This document shows positions 1-6,457 of a DNA stretch of 12,288 bases, one piece after another. The stretch's first letter is position 1. The number at the start of each line of letters is the position of its first letter. Under the pieces are notes generated by a model. The model was not told the DNA's origin and ran no database searches. It was given only the letters and a program-made list of their open reading frames with translations. This stretch comes from an uncultured Oscillospiraceae bacterium (GTDB lineage: Bacteria > Bacillota > Clostridia > Oscillospirales > Oscillospiraceae), in the NCBI GenBank assembly GCA_934643765.1, contig CAKUCT010000034.1:1-12288 (forward strand), given 5' to 3'. The translations under genes were made by a program, and so were the position numbers.

Positions 1-597
1 CTGCAGGGCCATCTGCGCGTTCTGCTCGACGAGCAGAATCGTGGAGCCTGCCTTATGAAGGCTCTTGATGATCTCAAAGATCTGCTCCACCAGCAGCGGA
101 GCAAGGCCCATAGACGGCTCGTCAAGCATCAGAAGCTTCGGCTCGCTCATCAGCGCACGACCCATGGCCAGCATCTGCTGCTCGCCGCCGGAGAGGGTGC
201 CGCTGACCTGTGTGCGGCGCTCTTTCAGACGCGGGAAAAGCTCATAGACCTTTGTGAGGTTGTCATCAAAGCTGGCGTTCGGGCGGGTATAGGCGCCCAT
301 CTCCAGATTTTCTTCAACCGTCATGCGCGCAAACACGCGGCGGCCCTCCGGGCACTGCACGAGACCCGTCTGAACGATCTTGTTGGGCGCGACGCCAGTG
401 ACGTTGTGCTCCATGAACTGAATTTTGCCGCTTCTGGGCTTCAGAAGGCCGGAAATGGTATTCAGAACCGTGCTTTTGCCGGCGCCGTTCGCGCCGATCA
501 GCGTTACGATCTCCCCTTCCTGCACGTGCAGGGAGACATCCTTGACGGCGTGGATCGCGCCGTAATAAACATGCAGATTTTCAACGGAAAGGAGCAT
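1..597 (-). CDS. livF: LivF, branched-chain amino acid ABC transporter ATPase (3' end cut by window)
   Basis: One of the two cytoplasmic ATPases that power the LivHMGF importer. The visible 199 residues show Walker A GANGAGKST (35-43), the ABC signature LSGGEQQ (135-141), Walker B LLMLDEPSMGL (155-165) and the LivF-type LVEQN (189-193), where the family carries Gln in place of the usual switch His. LivF proteins are about 235 aa, so roughly 35 C-terminal residues lie outside the window. The ATG (597-595) overlaps the livG stop as TAATG, and the AAGAAGGAGGG stretch at the end of livG serves as its ribosome binding site, which suggests translational coupling. It is the last visible gene of the liv operon. 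Confidence 0.95.
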   Translation of the reverse strand, partial: MLLSVENLHVYYGAIHAVKDVSLHVQEGEIVTLIGANGAGKSTVLNTISGLLKPRSGKIQFMEHNVTGVAPNKIVQTGLVQCPEGRRVFARMTVEENLEMGAYTRPNASFDDNLTKVYELFPRLKERRTQVSGTLSGGEQQMLAMGRALMSEPKLLMLDEPSMGLAPLLVEQIFEIIKSLHKAGSTILLVEQNAQMALQ

Positions 598-1454
598 TAT
601 TGACCCTCCTTCTTCTTGCCGAGGTACGCTTCGATAACAGCCGGATTTGCCTGAATATCTTCCGGCGTGCCCTTGGCGATGATTTTGCCGAAGTTCAGAA
701 CGCAGATGCCCTCGCAGATGCCCATGACAAGGTTCATGTCATGCTCAATCAGCAAGATGGCGATGCCGAACATATCACGGATGCGGACAATGTTTTCCAT
801 CAGCTCGCTCGTCTCCGACGGGTTCATACCGGCGGCCGGCTCGTCGAGCAGCAGCAGAGACGGATTGGTCGCCAGCGCGCGGACGATCTCCAGACGGCGC
901 TGCGCGCCATACGGGAGCGAACCCGCCTTGTGGTCTGCCATGTCCTGCATGTCGAAAATGCTGAGCAGCTCCAGCGCGCGCTCTTTTGCGATGCGCTCTT
1001 TGCGCCAGTAGGCCGGCAGACGGAACATTGCCGTGCCGAGGCTGTATTTTGTCTCATTGTGAAGACCGATCAGCACGTTGTCTAGCACCGTAAGGTCGCG
1101 GAACAGACGGATGTTCTGGAAGGTACGGGCGATGCCCATCTGGTTGACTTGAATCGTGGACTTCCCTGCCGTGTCCATGCCGTCGAGCAGGATTGTGCCG
1201 CGCGTCGGCTGATAGACCTTGGTCAGCAGGTTAAAGACGGTCGTCTTGCCCGCGCCGTTCGGGCCGATCAGACCGGCGATCTCCGTGCGGCCGATGGCGA
1301 AGTTGAAGTCGCTGACGGCGCTCAGGCCGCCGAAGTCGATGCCAAGGTGTCTTGCTTCCAGAATCGGAGGCAGCGCGACGTCGCGCTCCGGGATGATATT
1401 GGTTGCGGGAACCGGGACAAGCTTTGTCTTGGGGCGATCAATGGTCTTGCTCAT
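597..1454 (-). CDS. livG: LivG, branched-chain amino acid ABC transporter ATPase
   Basis: Second ATPase of the Liv importer, 285 aa from the preferred start. Counting from that start it has Walker A GPNGAGKTT (64-72), the LivG-type degenerate signature LPYGAQRRLEIVRALA (180-195), Walker B LLLLDEPAAGMNPSE (200-214) and switch His in IEHDMN (H238). An upstream in-frame ATG at 1463 touches the Shine-Dalgarno AAAGGAGG (1471-1464) with no spacer. The ATG at 1454 sits 9 bases from it, so 1454 is chosen. A basic/proline-rich leader of about 27 residues precedes the ABC fold and makes it longer than E. coli LivG (255 aa). Its 5' end overlaps livM by 17 bases and its stop overlaps livF, so the three are one transcription unit. 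Confidence 0.95.
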   Translation of the reverse strand: MSKTIDRPKTKLVPVPATNIIPERDVALPPILEARHLGIDFGGLSAVSDFNFAIGRTEIAGLIGPNGAGKTTVFNLLTKVYQPTRGTILLDGMDTAGKSTIQVNQMGIARTFQNIRLFRDLTVLDNVLIGLHNETKYSLGTAMFRLPAYWRKERIAKERALELLSIFDMQDMADHKAGSLPYGAQRRLEIVRALATNPSLLLLDEPAAGMNPSETSELMENIVRIRDMFGIAILLIEHDMNLVMGICEGICVLNFGKIIAKGTPEDIQANPAVIEAYLGKKKEGQ

Positions 1455-2514
1455 CGTCTGCATCCTCCTTTCCGGATTTCAGCTGCGGTCTGAAGATGGC
1501 GTTGAGACCCTTCTCCAGAATACGGGACATCGAGAAGTCATAGCTGCCGAACAGGCCCTTCGGGCGGAAGATCATCATGATAACCAGTGCCAGCGAATAC
1601 GCGACCATACGGTAGTCTGCCACCGAGCGCAGCAGCTCCGGCAGCACGGTCAAAACCGTTGCCGAGACGATGGAGCCCAACATCGAGCCCATACCGCCAA
1701 GGACGACCATGACCAGAATTTCGATGGACTTCATAAACTTGAACGTCGAGGGATACAAAGAACCAAGATAGCCCGCATACAGGCAGCCGGCCACACCGGC
1801 CAGCATGGCCGAGAACACGAAGGCCATGGTCTTATAATAGGTGGTGTTGACGCCGACGCTTTCCGACGCGATTTCGTTATCGCGGATGGAAAGGATGGCT
1901 CTGCCGTGCTTGGACTTCATCATCGTGTGGATGAAGAAGCAGGACAGAACGACGCAGATGAAAACCAGCGTGACGCTGGAGTATTTCGGGATACGCTTCA
2001 GACCGGCCGCGCCATAAGTAAAATCAAAGCCCATCACGGAGTCAATGTTCGTCAGGACGACGCGGATAATCTCGCCGAAGCCCAGCGTGATGATGGCCAG
2101 ATAGTCGCCGCGCAGACGCAGCGCCGGGATGCCGATGATGATGCCGAAGATACCGGCGACAACCGCGCTGATGACAATCGCGGCCAGAATGTACGGAACG
2201 AGCGCGCCGGTCTCGCCTGCCTTAATCAGTGCAGCGGCGGGCGTCGCCTTCATAAAGATGCCGCCTGCGTAAGCGCCGACTGCCATGAAGCCCGCGTGGC
2301 CCAGCGGCAGCTGGCCGAGGTAACCGGTGGCGATGTTCAGGGAAACTGCCAGAATAATATTGATGCCGACGGTGATCAGAATGCCGGTCCAGTAGTTGGT
2401 GATGACACCGGCGGAAATCAGGCCCATCAGCAGGAAGTAGAACGCAACGATCAGCGCGAGGTTGATAACGTAGCGCACGGGCATGGGGATGCGGATTTTT
2501 GTTTTCGTTTTCAT
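1438..2514 (-). CDS. livM: LivM, branched-chain amino acid ABC transporter permease
   Basis: Integral membrane permease of 358 aa that pairs with LivH to form the translocation pore. It is strongly hydrophobic with several membrane segments. Family landmarks are QLPLGHAGFMAVGAY (68-82), ALRLRGDYLAIITLGFGEI (131-149), the cytoplasmic coupling loop around GRAILSIRDNEIASES (204-219) that contacts the ATPases, and RPKGLFG (317-323). The C-terminus is a charged tail rich in Asp, Glu and Lys. A good Shine-Dalgarno (GGGAGGAAG) lies upstream of the ATG at 2514. It follows livH by 16 bases and overlaps livG. Length and motif order fit the family. Confidence 0.95.
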   Translation of the reverse strand: MKTKTKIRIPMPVRYVINLALIVAFYFLLMGLISAGVITNYWTGILITVGINIILAVSLNIATGYLGQLPLGHAGFMAVGAYAGGIFMKATPAAALIKAGETGALVPYILAAIVISAVVAGIFGIIIGIPALRLRGDYLAIITLGFGEIIRVVLTNIDSVMGFDFTYGAAGLKRIPKYSSVTLVFICVVLSCFFIHTMMKSKHGRAILSIRDNEIASESVGVNTTYYKTMAFVFSAMLAGVAGCLYAGYLGSLYPSTFKFMKSIEILVMVVLGGMGSMLGSIVSATVLTVLPELLRSVADYRMVAYSLALVIMMIFRPKGLFGSYDFSMSRILEKGLNAIFRPQLKSGKEDADDEQDH

Positions 2515-2530
2515 AGCGCTTCCTCCCCCA

Positions 2531-3412
2531 TCAGACTTTTTCAGTGACCGGATGGCCCATGATGCCAGACGGCTTCACCAGCAGCACCACGATCAGGATT
2601 GCAAACACAACGCCGTCTTTCCAGACAGACAGGCCGACCGCAGCAACCAGCGCCTCCAGAAGACCGATGGCAAAGCCGCCGATCATCGCGCCGGGAATCG
2701 AGCCGATGCCGCCAAGAACGGCCGCGACGAAGGCCTTCAGGCCGAGCATGGAGCCCATGGTGGGCGATGCCTGCGAGTAGGCGCAAAGATACAGAACCGA
2801 GCCGATGCCGGCCAGCGCCGAGCCAACGGCAAAGGTGAAGGAAATCGTCTTGTTCAGGCTGATGCCCATCAGCTGGGCCGCGCCCATATCCTCAGAGACC
2901 GCGCGCATGGCTTTGCCGAGCTTGGTCTTCTGAACGAGCAGCGTCAGCGCAACCATCGCGATGACCGACACAACGATCGTCAGAATTGCCGTATTGCTGA
3001 TCGTGACCGGTCCAAACGAGACATTGCCGGTCACAAGAGAGTTCATGCTCTTTGTATCAGCACCGAATAGCAGCTGCGCGCCGTTTTCCAGAAGAAACGA
3101 GATGCCGATGGCTGTAATCAGAAGCGACAGACGCGGCGCCGAACGAAGGGGTGTGTATGCGACTTTTTCAATGACAACGCCGAGAACCGTACTTGTAATG
3201 ACCGCCAGTACGACGGAAAAGATGGGATGCAGATGGAAGGCGGTCATAGCGTAAAACGCCGTATATGCGCCGACCATGATGATATCGCCGTGGGCAAAAT
3301 TCAAAAGTAAGATAATGCCGTAGACCATGCTGTAGCCCAGGGCCACCAGCGCATACACCGAGCCCGTTTGCAGGCCGTTGAAGAGCTGGGAGACAATCAG
3401 AGACAGACTCAT
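2531..3412 (-). CDS. livH: LivH, branched-chain amino acid ABC transporter permease
   Basis: Membrane permease of 293 aa, partner of LivM. It shows the LivH N-terminal signature: GSVYALVALGYSMVYG at 17-32 and LLNFAHGDIIMVGAY at 36-50. The coupling loop is GKAMRAVSEDMGAAQLMGIS (166-185). A conserved C-terminal block LGLKAFVAAVLGGIGSIPGA (223-242) is followed by KPSGIMG (280-286). The ATG at 3412 has only a purine-rich leader (AAAGGAAAG about 10-13 bases upstream), a weaker ribosome site than livG or livM. It is separated from livK by 183 bases holding two stem-loops, so it may be made at a lower level than the binding protein. Confidence 0.95.
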   Translation of the reverse strand: MSLSLIVSQLFNGLQTGSVYALVALGYSMVYGIILLLNFAHGDIIMVGAYTAFYAMTAFHLHPIFSVVLAVITSTVLGVVIEKVAYTPLRSAPRLSLLITAIGISFLLENGAQLLFGADTKSMNSLVTGNVSFGPVTISNTAILTIVVSVIAMVALTLLVQKTKLGKAMRAVSEDMGAAQLMGISLNKTISFTFAVGSALAGIGSVLYLCAYSQASPTMGSMLGLKAFVAAVLGGIGSIPGAMIGGFAIGLLEALVAAVGLSVWKDGVVFAILIVVLLVKPSGIMGHPVTEKV

Positions 3413-3439
3413 ATTGCTTCTTCTTTCCTTTCTTTCATC

Positions 3440-3500
3440 TTTTCGGACATCCGATGGCCGCCTTCAGGCGCCTGAGAGCGCCCATCGGACGTCCGGAAAA
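3440..3500 (-). repeat. Large stem-loop between livK and livH
   Basis: Arms 3444-3457 and 3482-3495 are inverted repeats of 14 bp. The single mismatch (3449/3490) becomes a G-U pair only in the minus-strand transcript, which suggests the structure acts in the liv mRNA. The 24-base apical region contains a perfect 12-base palindrome TCAGGCGCCTGA (3464-3475). On the minus strand the stem is followed by A residues, not U, so it is not a classical terminator. It may be an mRNA-stabilising or processing element that protects the livK message, in the manner of REP structures; that role is inferred. Confidence 0.6.
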
Positions 3501-3509
3501 CGGCTTGCC

Positions 3510-3533
3510 GGAGGGGAGCTTGCACTCCCCTCC
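3510..3533 (-). repeat. GC-rich hairpin downstream of livK
   Basis: Perfect 9-bp arms GGAGGGGAG (3510-3518) and CTCCCCTCC (3525-3533) enclose a 6-base loop. It lies about 60 bases past the livK stop. On the minus strand the base of the stem is followed by GGCAAGCCGTTTTCC, so the first U-run is displaced by about 9 bases. It could be a weak, leaky terminator or a 3'-end protector for livK mRNA. Intrinsic termination here would lower livHMGF relative to livK. Confidence 0.6.
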
Positions 3534-3595
3534 AGGAAGACCGTGCCGGGTGGATTGCTAAATTTACAGAAACGTCTGATAACCAGCTTGGCTGA

Positions 3596-4885
3596 TTAGA
3601 ACATCTCCTTGAAGACCTCTTCGCCGCCGGTCAGTTCAATGATCGCAACGGACTTGATGGGGTTATTGTCATCGTCGAAGGAATAGGAGCCAGTGATACC
3701 CTTCACGCCATCCATGGTCTTGATGGCATCGATGACAGCCTGCATGTATTCCGGCGTACCAGCTTCCAGGCCAGCGTCCTCTGCAGCCTTCAGGCCATAA
3801 GCCATGATCATGGAAGCATCATAAGCCAGAGGCGCAAACATGTTCGGAACTTCTTCGACATTGTAGGTCTCGCAGTAGTCCTTTTCGAACTGAGCGACAT
3901 CTTCCGTGCCAGGAGCGTAGCCGGAGCAATAGACAGTGCCTTCCAGATCTTCCGCGGAAGCATAGTCCTTGACGGAGCCGAAGCCGTCGCCGCCGAGGAA
4001 GGTGGAGGTGCAGCCTGCCTGACGGGCAGCCGTAACAGCCAGACCTGCCTCACCGTAGTAGATCGGGCAGAAGACAACGTCGGGGTTCTTTGCTGCAATG
4101 TTGGTCATCTGAGCCTTGAAGTCCTTGTCGCCGGTTGCAAAAGCTTCGGTAGCGACAACTTCCAGACCAAGGTTGGCAGCTTCTTCAACGAATGCGTTCT
4201 TCAGACCTTCGGAGTAGTCGCTGCCGGTCTCAAAGAAGACAGCCGCGGTCTTTGCACCCAGCTTGTCGACGGCGTACTCAGCCATCTTCTGGCCCTGGAA
4301 CGGATCGATGAAGCAAGCGCGGAACACGTTGGTGCGAACCTCGCCGGTGTCTTCCATGACGGTAACGCCGGTCGCGGTAGCGGAAGCTGTGATCTGCGGC
4401 ATGTTGTCTTCGTAAGTAGCATCAGCCAGAGCAATGGTAGCGCCGGTCAGAACGGAGCCGATAACAGCGGTGATGCCGTTCTCTTTGGCCAGGTTGTAGG
4501 AGTTGACAGCTTCCACGCCGTCGCCCTTGTCGTCATATTCCTTGACAACGACCTTCTTGCCGTTGATGCCGCCGGCTGCGTTCAGCTGATCGAAGTACAT
4601 CATAACAGCGTTGCGGACGGGGATACCGTACTGTGCGTAGTCGCCGGTGGTGTTGCCGATGAAAGCGATTGTGATCTCGCCGTCGGTGGCAGCGTCGCCA
4701 GTGGAGTCGGTGGACTCGGAAGCGTCGGTGGTTTCGTTGGTGGTGGTTTCTGCGTTGGCGGTGCTTTCGCTTGCCTGAGAATCGTTGGAGCTGGTCTCAG
4801 CCTTGGAAGAGCAGCCTGCCATCACGCTCAGCAGCATCATAGCAGCCATGAGCAGGCAGAATACTTTTTTCATTTTCTTCATCAT
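3596..4885 (-). CDS. livK: LivK-type branched-chain amino acid-binding lipoprotein
   Basis: Substrate-binding lipoprotein (429 aa) that captures branched-chain or related amino acids outside the membrane and delivers them to LivHM. It has a type II signal peptide: a Lys-rich n-region (MMKKMKK), a hydrophobic core and lipobox MAGC with the lipidated Cys at 25. Residues 26-68 are a Ser/Thr/Glu/Asp-rich low-complexity tether typical of Gram-positive binding proteins. From about residue 70 (ITIAFIGNTTGDYAQYG) the type I periplasmic-binding fold (Peripla_BP_6) follows, including LNAAGGINGKK and a GDKDFKAQMTNI stretch. The ATG at 4885 has AAAGAGGT (4897-4890) 4 bases upstream; Met2 (4882) and Met5 are alternatives. 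The true ligand cannot be read from sequence. Confidence 0.93.
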   Translation of the reverse strand: MMKKMKKVFCLLMAAMMLLSVMAGCSSKAETSSNDSQASESTANAETTTNETTDASESTDSTGDAATDGEITIAFIGNTTGDYAQYGIPVRNAVMMYFDQLNAAGGINGKKVVVKEYDDKGDGVEAVNSYNLAKENGITAVIGSVLTGATIALADATYEDNMPQITASATATGVTVMEDTGEVRTNVFRACFIDPFQGQKMAEYAVDKLGAKTAAVFFETGSDYSEGLKNAFVEEAANLGLEVVATEAFATGDKDFKAQMTNIAAKNPDVVFCPIYYGEAGLAVTAARQAGCTSTFLGGDGFGSVKDYASAEDLEGTVYCSGYAPGTEDVAQFEKDYCETYNVEEVPNMFAPLAYDASMIMAYGLKAAEDAGLEAGTPEYMQAVIDAIKTMDGVKGITGSYSFDDDNNPIKSVAIIELTGGEEVFKEMF

Positions 4886-4912
4886 ACTTACCTCTTTGCG
4901 AAATATTTTTCA

Positions 4913-4929
4913 GCTGCGTCTTGCGCAGC
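4913..4929 (-). promoter_or_regulatory. Short hairpin in the livK leader
   Basis: GCTGCG (4913-4918) and CGCAGC (4924-4929) form a perfect 6-bp stem around a 5-base loop, 28 bases upstream of the livK ATG. It lies in the only space available for a livK promoter or leader. It could be an operator dyad or a leader hairpin; nothing here decides between them. A possible -10 TATGAT (minus strand, 4940-4935) lies just upstream but has no convincing -35. Confidence 0.3.
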
Positions 4930-4937
4930 GTGAAATC

Positions 4938-4974
4938 ATAAATAAAAGCGGCTCTGCAAAAAGCAAAGCCGCTT
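4938..4974 (-). terminator. Rho-independent terminator after the small membrane protein gene
   Basis: On the minus strand a 12-bp stem (4974-4963 with 4957-4946, one G-U pair) carries a UUUUU loop and is followed by UUAUUUAU. It begins 12 bases after the stop codon at 4987. It separates the small gene from livK. The U-tract is interrupted by A, so some readthrough into livK is possible. Confidence 0.85.
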
Positions 4975-4986
4975 GTTCTCCATGCT

Positions 4987-5277
4987 CTATCCTGCCATCA
5001 TGGCGCTTGGGCATCTCGCTGCATTTCTGCTTTCTGCGTTATTCAGTTGGTTCATAATGCGTACTACAAGTACAAGCCAAATCAGACCTACCAGTCCTAC
5101 AAGAATGCCGCCAAGAACAAGCGCGAAAAGAAAAATGGACACAGCCAGAATGGCAGCGTCCACGCAGATAATCGCATTGTCAGCAGTATTAGCGCAAGCA
5201 CGAGAACAAGCCGGTGCGCACGCAGCAGCATCGGTACGATTCGAATGATTCATCTGATTCATTGCAAAACGCTTCAT
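4987..5277 (-). CDS. Small Cys-rich single-pass or hairpin membrane protein, function unknown
   Basis: I do not recognise this 96-aa protein. Residues 1-35 are polar with cysteines at 20, 24, 28 and 38 (C-x3-C-x3-C-x9-C), then comes a long Ala/Leu/Gly-rich hydrophobic stretch (about 41-72, including LVLGGILVGLVGLIWLVLVV), then a polar tail with Cys89. The i, i+4, i+8 spacing would put three thiols on one helical face, so metal binding or disulfide formation is possible. The start at 5277 is chosen because AAGGGGG lies 8 bases upstream. The in-frame codons further upstream run through the promoter. Evidence that it is real: a perfect consensus promoter, a suitable ribosome site and a terminator right after the stop. 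No homologue or function is claimed. Confidence 0.75.
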   Translation of the reverse strand: MKRFAMNQMNHSNRTDAAACAPACSRACANTADNAIICVDAAILAVSIFLFALVLGGILVGLVGLIWLVLVVRIMNQLNNAESRNAARCPSAMMAG

Positions 5278-5308
5278 CTCGTGCGCCCCCTTCGTTTTTG
5301 ATGTGCCC

Positions 5309-5337
5309 ATTATAATCTCGTACTTTACTGATGTCAA
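5309..5337 (-). promoter_or_regulatory. Perfect consensus sigma-A promoter of the small membrane protein gene
   Basis: On the minus strand TTGACA (5337-5332), exactly 17 bases, then TATAAT (5314-5309). Both hexamers match consensus 6/6. The predicted start is near 5302, giving a leader of about 25 bases before the ATG at 5277. A dyad TTGAC-N4-GTAAA overlapping the -35 (5322-5339) resembles the operators of the blaI-like gene at 10462-10546, so this strong promoter may be repressed. Confidence 0.9.
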
Positions 5338-5428
5338 GCGTTAAACTCCCGAAAGAAGATGCAAAATGCCATGTATTTTTTGTATAAATAGCACAATCAC
5401 AGAAAAATACGGAATATGGGATGAATAC

Positions 5429-5457
5429 TTGCATTTTATGACCATATTTGGTATTCT
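5429..5457 (+). promoter_or_regulatory. Candidate promoter for the E2-like gene
   Basis: TTGCAT (5429-5434), a 17-base spacer, then TATTCT (5452-5457) preceded by TGG, which gives an extended -10 (TGnTATTCT). The hexamers are mediocre (3/6 and 4/6) but the spacing and the TG motif help. An alternative -10, TATAAA (5383-5388), lies further upstream. The divergent promoter at 5309-5337 is about 90 bp away. Confidence 0.45.
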
Positions 5458-5468
5458 ATAGAGGTTCA

Positions 5469-5485
5469 CTGACGTTTTTCGTCAG
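5469..5485 (+). promoter_or_regulatory. Leader hairpin abutting the E2-like start codon
   Basis: CTGACG (5469-5474) and CGTCAG (5480-5485) form a perfect 6-bp stem with a TTTTT loop that ends 3 bases before the ATG at 5489. AGAGG (5460-5464) lies upstream. With the hairpin folded out, it would be about 7 bases from the ATG, a suitable Shine-Dalgarno spacing. This is only relevant if transcription starts upstream of 5460. Confidence 0.4.
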
Positions 5486-5488
5486 ATA

Positions 5489-6391
5489 ATGAAAAAGGTG
5501 TGTGAAAAGAATATGGAGAAAACCACAAAGCGCCGCCGCGGCGACCGCAAAGACGGGGTGCTGCTGCGCAATCTCGACGGCATGCACTTCATTACGCCGA
5601 TCATTTATCCGAACCGCTGCGACAACGAGGCTTACATTTCTGAGACCATCGACCTGACCAATATGAACGCCTACCTGCAGAAGAAAAACGCGCAGGAACC
5701 GGACTTCCCCTACACCATGTTCCATGTGATCGTCGCGGGTCTGATGAAAACCATCACGCTGCGGCCGAAGATGAACCGGTTCATCGCCAACAAGAACTTC
5801 TATCAGAGAAATGAGGTTTCGGCGTCGTTTGTCGTCAAGAAGCATTTTGCCGACGAAGCGGCGGAGGCTCTCGCCGTTGTGCACGGGAAGGATTCGTCCA
5901 CGCTGGACACCATCCACGAGGACCTGCGCCATCAGATCATGGACTGCAAGGATGAAACAAAGACCGACGCCTCGACCGACTTCATGGACATCTTCAACCG
6001 GATGCCACGCTGGCTCGGTAAGTTCATCGTCTGGATTCTGACCAGACTGGATGTCCACGGCTGGATTCCAGCGTCGATCATTGAGACGGACCCCTATTAC
6101 TGCACGGTCGTCATCTCGAACCTTGGCTCGATCAAACTGCACAGCGGATACCATCATCTGACCAACTGGGGCACCTGCTCCATTTTCTGCATCATCGGCG
6201 AAAAATCGCTGCGCCCGGTCTTCCAGCCTGATGGCTCGTATGTGATGCATGAGATGCTGGATCTCGGTCTGACCATCGACGAGCGTCTGGCCGATGGCTA
6301 CTACTATTCCAAGACCATCAAGCTTCTTAAAAAGCTGCTGGAAAACCCGGAGCTGCTGGAGACGCCTGCCAATCAGGAAATCGAATATTGA
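5489..6391 (+). CDS. E2/CAT-fold acyltransferase-like protein with altered catalytic motif
   Basis: This 300-aa protein resembles the catalytic domain of 2-oxoacid dehydrogenase E2 acyltransferases and chloramphenicol acetyltransferase. Shared features are LRPKMNRFI (91-99), a core strand ending in VVISNLGSI (207-215), the stretch YHHLTNWGTCSIFCIIGE (221-238), and a C-terminal DERLADGYYYSKTIKLLK at the place of the E2 signature DHRxxDG. The catalytic His position is Glu265, so classical acyl transfer is doubtful. There is no lipoyl or peripheral-binding domain and no E1 or E3 gene nearby, so it is not a normal dehydrogenase subunit. Similar stand-alone proteins are often annotated as E2 in Clostridia. 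The start at 5489 lacks an adjacent Shine-Dalgarno; Met9 (5513) has AAAGGTG 12 bases upstream and may be the real start. Confidence 0.8.
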   Translation: MKKVCEKNMEKTTKRRRGDRKDGVLLRNLDGMHFITPIIYPNRCDNEAYISETIDLTNMNAYLQKKNAQEPDFPYTMFHVIVAGLMKTITLRPKMNRFIANKNFYQRNEVSASFVVKKHFADEAAEALAVVHGKDSSTLDTIHEDLRHQIMDCKDETKTDASTDFMDIFNRMPRWLGKFIVWILTRLDVHGWIPASIIETDPYYCTVVISNLGSIKLHSGYHHLTNWGTCSIFCIIGEKSLRPVFQPDGSYVMHEMLDLGLTIDERLADGYYYSKTIKLLKKLLENPELLETPANQEIEY

Positions 6392-6417
6392 TATAACATA
6401 AAGGGATGTAAGCATAA

Positions 6418-6453
6418 CGAAGGCTGAAGCAATCGCTTCAGCCTTCGTTTTTT
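6418..6453 (+). terminator. Rho-independent terminator after the E2-like gene
   Basis: A perfect 13-bp stem, CGAAGGCTGAAGC (6418-6430) with its reverse complement (6435-6447), AATC loop, then six T residues (6448-6453). It is canonical on the plus strand. The convergent M56 gene ends at 6458, so the same stem may also terminate minus-strand transcripts, though the tail on that side (UUAUGCUUA) is weak. Confidence 0.93.
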
Positions 6454-6457
6454 GTGA

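Noticed and set aside
1219..2547. Long plus-strand open frame (442 codons) opposite livM/livG
   Set aside because: It is antisense to clear livG and livM coding sequence, has an Asp/Gln/His/Arg-skewed composition with no recognisable motif, and has no ribosome site. It is a frame shadow.
3378..3599. Plus-strand open frame (73 codons) over the livK-livH gap
   Set aside because: It covers the stem-loops, overlaps livH, has no Shine-Dalgarno and no protein-like composition.
5456..6415. Minus-strand open frame (319 codons) opposite the E2-like gene
   Set aside because: The plus strand has E2/CAT-fold motifs and a terminator in its direction. The antisense frame has none and would begin inside the terminator region.
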